The notes under the pieces are model-generated. The model saw only the letters and a list, made by a program, of their open reading frames with translations, made no database searches and was not told where the DNA came from. Source: Spirogloea muscicola (lineage: Eukaryota > Streptophyta > Zygnematophyceae > Spirogloeales > Spirogloeaceae). From it: a DNA stretch of 12,333 nt. Location of the stretch: positions 328,939-341,271 of the forward strand of contig WELB01000045.1 in the NCBI GenBank assembly GCA_009602725.1, in the 5' to 3' direction. Below are positions 9,985-12,333 of the stretch, one piece after another (positions within the stretch are counted from its first letter, which is position 1; the number at the start of each line of letters is the position of its first letter). Made by a program: the position numbers and the translations under genes.

Positions 9985-10080
9985 CGAAGCCCTTGCTCCC
10001 TATTTCACAGCCGATTTTTTTATATCAGCAGCCGCTTTCTCTTTGAAAGAGCTGCTTCTCCCTGGCACCGAGCCGCCTCT
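9985..10080 (+). repeat. Degenerate dispersed repeat fragment (plus orientation)
   Basis: This stretch carries AGCCCTTGCTCCC, TTTCACAGCC and then TTTGAAAGAGCTGCTTCTC. These match the right-hand part of the repeat, but the order is scrambled and the stem is not intact. Confidence 0.4.
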
Positions 10081-10550
10081 TTCGCCCTGCTCCAATGTCG
10101 ACGTCGTCGTCGAGTTCGCTCAGGCGTGAGCACAATCTGAGGGCTGCGACCCCCGTTGACAGCGGGCTCTGCGGGCGGCGTAGCTGGTAGACTGGCGGTA
10201 AACTTGAAAGAAAAGCGCGGCCGAATTGACTGGTGGCTGGGAGAGAAGGCGGGCGGAGAAGCTGGAGGGGCTGATGGGGCCGATCAGGAGGTTGGGAAGA
10301 GTGGTCACTAAAGTAGTGGCGGCCTCGTCGAAGGGGTCGGACTGCGGGTGCCGTGAGAGCAGCGGAGAGCTGCGCGAGCCACCGCAGCTCTTTACGATCG
10401 CCAAGATGGGGCTGGCGCACGCAGTCCAGCGGGCACCGGAAGGCGGCGGCGGCGGCGGCGGCAGGGGTGCCAAGCGGACCAGGGGGCTTGCCCCCAGGAG
10501 ACGATGCAACTGTCTGCTTGCCTAAGCGAGCATAAGAAAAACATCCGAGC
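10081..10550. other. GC-rich stretch free of the repeat, with GGC tract
   Basis: Base composition changes here and the hairpin repeat is absent. Frames exist on both strands (99 residues on plus, 129 and 198 on minus) with Gly or Pro runs. None has a recognisable domain, and both strands look equally open, as expected from high GC. Seven GGC units lie at 10442-10462. It could be a decayed gene, but I cannot support one. Confidence 0.4.
10442..10462. repeat. GGC microsatellite
   Basis: Seven tandem GGC units, in a stretch not shown to be coding. Confidence 0.85.
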
Positions 10551-10551
10551 A

Positions 10552-10692
10552 TAAGGGAGAGATACTCTTCCAGTAGAGGGCTTGGGCTGCGATTGGCCAG
10601 CCCAGGAACTAGTATGAACAAACTTCAAAGGGGCCAGAAAAGCGCCAAAGCTCACAGCGACTTAAGTGGTCACTGGGTGCTCAATATCACCC
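10552..10692 (-). repeat. Well-preserved dispersed repeat copy (minus orientation)
   Basis: The complement of GGAAGAGTATCTC lies first, then a perfect 7-pair hairpin TGGGCTG (10583-10589) with CAGCCCA (10598-10604). TGAACAAACTTCAAAGGGGCC, AGAAAAGCGCCAAAG and ACTGGGTGCTCAATA (10672-10686) follow. The module order matches the copy at 9117-9240. Confidence 0.7.
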
Positions 10693-10704
10693 TGTTGAGC
10701 ACCC
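10675..10704. repeat. Perfect 10-pair inverted repeat
   Basis: GGGTGCTCAA (10675-10684) pairs with TTGAGCACCC (10695-10704) around a 10-base loop. The left arm also occurs at 9226-9235 without its partner. The motif may therefore be a terminal part of the repeat that has met a second, inverted copy. Confidence 0.8.
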
Positions 10705-10772
10705 GAAGGTCAGAGAAACTAGTCTCAGGGTTGTGGGTCCCCCTGTCTACATCTGGGTCTACTTTGTTCTTT

Positions 10773-10830
10773 CCTTTTTCTGGGCTGCCCTCTCACAGTC
10801 ACCGCCCTCTCCTGGAAGCGTCTCATCTTC
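10773..10830 (+). repeat. Dispersed repeat copy (plus orientation)
   Basis: TTTTCTGGGCTGCCCTCTC and ACAGTCACCGCCC are followed by TCCTGGAAGCGTCTC. These match the core, the GCCCC module and the GGAAGAG module, with substitutions that weaken the stem. Confidence 0.55.
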
Positions 10831-10864
10831 CTGTCTATAGCCAGAGGCTGCACAGCATCAGGCT

Positions 10865-10966
10865 GGAGGAAAGTGGCTCTCCCAAAGAGGGCGAGGCCTG
10901 TGCCCGAAAGGCATTGGACAAAATCCGAAGGGGGCAGAAAATCGCCAGCAGACATGATTAAGCAAG
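10865..10966 (-). repeat. Dispersed repeat copy (minus orientation) with ATTAAGCAAG end
   Basis: Read on the minus strand, the order is CTTGCTTAATCATGTCT, GGCGATTTTCTG, TCGGATTTTGTCCAAT, TTTCGGGCACAGGCC, TCGCCC and GGGAGAGCCACTT. This agrees in order and roughly two thirds of bases with the plus-orientation copy at 11841-11950. The first 17 bases are identical. Confidence 0.7.
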
Positions 10967-11033
10967 AGGGACAATCCTGCATGGTCCTTGCTCAAAAGCT
11001 GTTGCATACTCCCCGCTTCAGCAACACTAGAGC

Positions 11034-11079
11034 TCGTGGGCCCCGGGCCCACGAATGCCGACCGCCCACGGGGGGCGGT
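11034..11079. other. Two adjacent GC-rich perfect palindromes
   Basis: TCGTGGGCCC (11034-11043) and GGGCCCACGA (11045-11054) form ten perfect pairs around one C. Seven bases on, ACCGCCC (11061-11067) and GGGCGGT (11073-11079) form seven pairs around a five-base loop. No coding frame or terminator-like T tract explains them. Confidence 0.75.
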
Positions 11080-11175
11080 GAAACGGGCCCAGGAGCCTCG
11101 TGGGCACCCCTTCCGGCCCTCTTTCCCCCCCTCTCCATTCCTCCTGCCACTGCTGCTGCCCCACTCTTCTACTCC

Positions 11176-11200
11176 TCTAGCAGCTCCAGAAGCTGCTAGA
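11176..11200. other. Perfect 10-pair hairpin
   Basis: TCTAGCAGCT (11176-11185) pairs with AGCTGCTAGA (11191-11200) around CCAGA. It is followed at once by another partial repeat of the arm, GCTAGCTGCTA. Confidence 0.75.
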
Positions 11201-11541
11201 TGCTAGCTGCTACGTCATTAGATGTGCTTGCCTTTGTACTTGGCCTTATTGGCCTTCGATTGTTTCAAATACACGACATACCCAGCCTGGTGCAGGCCCG
11301 CTGGGAGGCGACGCCATCAGACAAGCTTGGCCGACAGAGGGCGGCCCCCGGTAGGCAGCTCCTCCTCCTGCCGCATTCATACGCGACTCGTTCCGGTGGA
11401 AAGCCACAGCGAGGTGGGCTTATTAGACTGCGCCGGCATGCCGCCCGCGCACGGCGGTGGGCCGGGCGGCCGTGCTTTGCGGGCTACGCGCCAAGTTGCC
11501 GCCCGGTGCGGGCGGCGCCTCCCCGGGGGAAGTAATGAGTG
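11201..11541. other. GC-rich stretch without recognised gene; one hairpin
   Basis: Plus-strand frames of 106-111 residues overlap each other here and look compositional. A perfect 8-pair hairpin with a three-base loop lies at 11498-11516 (GCCGCCCG, GTG, CGGGCGGC). Confidence 0.4.
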
Positions 11542-11694
11542 ATGGAGGGCGTGGCCAAGCACGAAGGCAAGCACATGGGTAGATGCACATCACCTGCTGC
11601 TGAGCTGACAGGATGTTTAAGCATCAGACATGAGGAGGACGAAGCACGCCCACATGATGCCCTATTTCATCAAGAGGTACGACAAGGCAGATGA
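11542..11694 (+). CDS. Doubtful small reading frame or exon remnant
   Basis: An ATG at 11542 opens a 50-residue frame beginning MEGVAKHEGKHMG and ending at TGA 11692-11694. A second frame over the same bases reads MMPYFIKRYDKADE (11655-11694 or so), which looks more protein-like, and ends at a strong GTACGT donor. A possible GT-AG intron (11579-11627, about 49 bases) would join the two in frame. A T-rich acceptor about 39 bases past the donor would continue it as LVWQW. No family is recognised. It may be a remnant beside the repeat at 11841, or chance. Confidence 0.2.
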   Translation: MEGVAKHEGKHMGRCTSPAAELTGCLSIRHEEDEARPHDALFHQEVRQGR

Positions 11695-11840
11695 GGTACG
11701 TCAGGTACAGTGTGGTACCTGTTTTTCCACACAGCTTGTCTGGCAATGGGTACGAAGCTGTGGCTCTACATTACAGCTCAGCAAAGAGAGCCAAGATTGT
11801 GCAAACAATTACTGCTACCTAAGGAACATCCTACCAGCTC

Positions 11841-11950
11841 CTTGCTTAATCATGTCTTTCGGCGATTTTCGGCCCTATCGGACCTTGTCAAGTACTTCTC
11901 GGGCTGAGATTTCACAGCCCTCGCCCCTTGATTAAGCAGCCACTTCGTCT
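11841..11950 (+). repeat. Well-preserved dispersed repeat copy (plus orientation)
   Basis: The modules in order are CTTGCTTAATCATGTCT, GGCGATTTTCGGCCC, TCGGACCTTGTCAAGTACTT, a 6-pair hairpin GGGCTG (11901-11906) with CAGCCC (11915-11920), TCGCCCC and AAGCAGCCACTTCGTCTT. It is the clearest plus-strand example of the full unit of about 110 bases. Confidence 0.75.
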
Positions 11951-12311
11951 TGCTCCAGCTCCCCAAGTTAGCTTGTCAGATTTGTTTGTGCTCACCCGTG
12001 GGTACTAATGTCATCTTAGGTACCTTAGATTAGGTCTCCGTATTATGTAGCATTGTTTAGTCTGCACTCGACTCTGCCTGAACAATGTATTGGCTTGAAT
12101 TGGCCTCCCTTTCAATTCATGCGCCCCGCGCGCCTTCTCTCTCTCTCTTTAAGCTGCTTCTTCTCCCCAGGCGGCTGTTCTTGTCGTGGCTGCAGCTGGG
12201 TGGGCTAGCTCAGTGACTACAGCAGCCCTCGAACGTGCCGGCCCGAGGCAGGCGGCCCGGCCCGGCCAGCCGCTCCGCCAGCCCCCCGACGGCGCCCGGA
12301 GCCGAGCTCCA
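11951..12311. other. Possible upstream region of a gene at the right edge
   Basis: No gene is seen. A short CT tract lies at 12135-12150 and a last degenerate repeat core at 12205-12233 (GGGCTAGCTC to CAGCAGCCC). The final 100 bases turn GC-rich, as the channel gene's upstream region does. Confidence 0.35.
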
Positions 12312-12333
12312 ATGGCCATGGCGGCGGCTCCGC
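12312..12333 (+). CDS. Possible start of a gene running off the right edge
   Basis: ATGGCCATGGCGGCGGCTCC opens a frame beginning MAMAAAP, in a GC-rich context with G at +4. Such Ala-rich starts are common in algal proteins, including plastid-targeted ones. Only seven codons are visible, so this is a guess. Confidence 0.2.

Noticed and set aside
10025-10621. 198-residue minus-strand frame with Ala/Pro runs
   Set aside because: It spans a repeat copy and a GGC tract, competes with open frames on the other strand, and shows no family features.
7660-12236. CRISPR-like array
   Set aside because: The repeats are degenerate, irregularly spaced and in both orientations, and the neighbouring genes are spliced eukaryotic genes.
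12203-12240. tRNA-like A box (TAGCTCAGTGAC) with a nearby TCGAAC
   Set aside because: No acceptor or anticodon stem can be drawn, the spacing between the boxes is too short, and the stretch is better explained as a degenerate repeat core.

Overview
The window looks like nuclear DNA of a eukaryotic green alga (Chlorophyta, perhaps Trebouxiophyceae). The evidence is spliced genes with short GT-AG introns, GC-rich first exons with GGC tracts, an OSCA/CSC1-type channel and a probable root-cap/VWD-like protein. There is no prokaryotic operon structure, and I found no rRNA, tRNA or CRISPR array. The lineage is inference.

Layout. (1) Positions 1-1224, plus strand: the 3' part of a two-exon gene for a beta-rich, probably extracellular protein resembling root-cap/VWD-like domains. 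(2) Positions 1225-1793: a gap between converging genes, holding a long near-perfect hairpin at 1411-1447. (3) Positions 6990-1794, minus strand: a complete gene for an OSCA/CSC1 (DUF221/RSN1_7TM) mechanosensitive or osmosensitive cation channel. I rebuilt it as 11 exons and 10 GT-AG introns that keep one frame for 936 residues, and an in-frame stop just upstream supports the start codon. (4) Positions 6991-7660: GC-rich 5' UTR and promoter of the channel gene, with a palindromic pair of CCAAT boxes. (5) Positions 7660-12240: no convincing gene. This stretch is filled with degenerate copies, in both orientations, of a short repeat built around an imperfect hairpin (GGGCTGGC, TTTCA, CAGCCC). 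Several unrelated perfect hairpins lie among the copies. (6) Positions 12312-12333: possibly the start of another gene running off the right edge.

The two recognisable genes converge tail to tail. One encodes a predicted surface or wall-type protein and the other a membrane channel gated by osmotic or mechanical stress. A functional link is only a guess. The most unusual content is the hairpin repeat family of the right-hand 4.5 kb.
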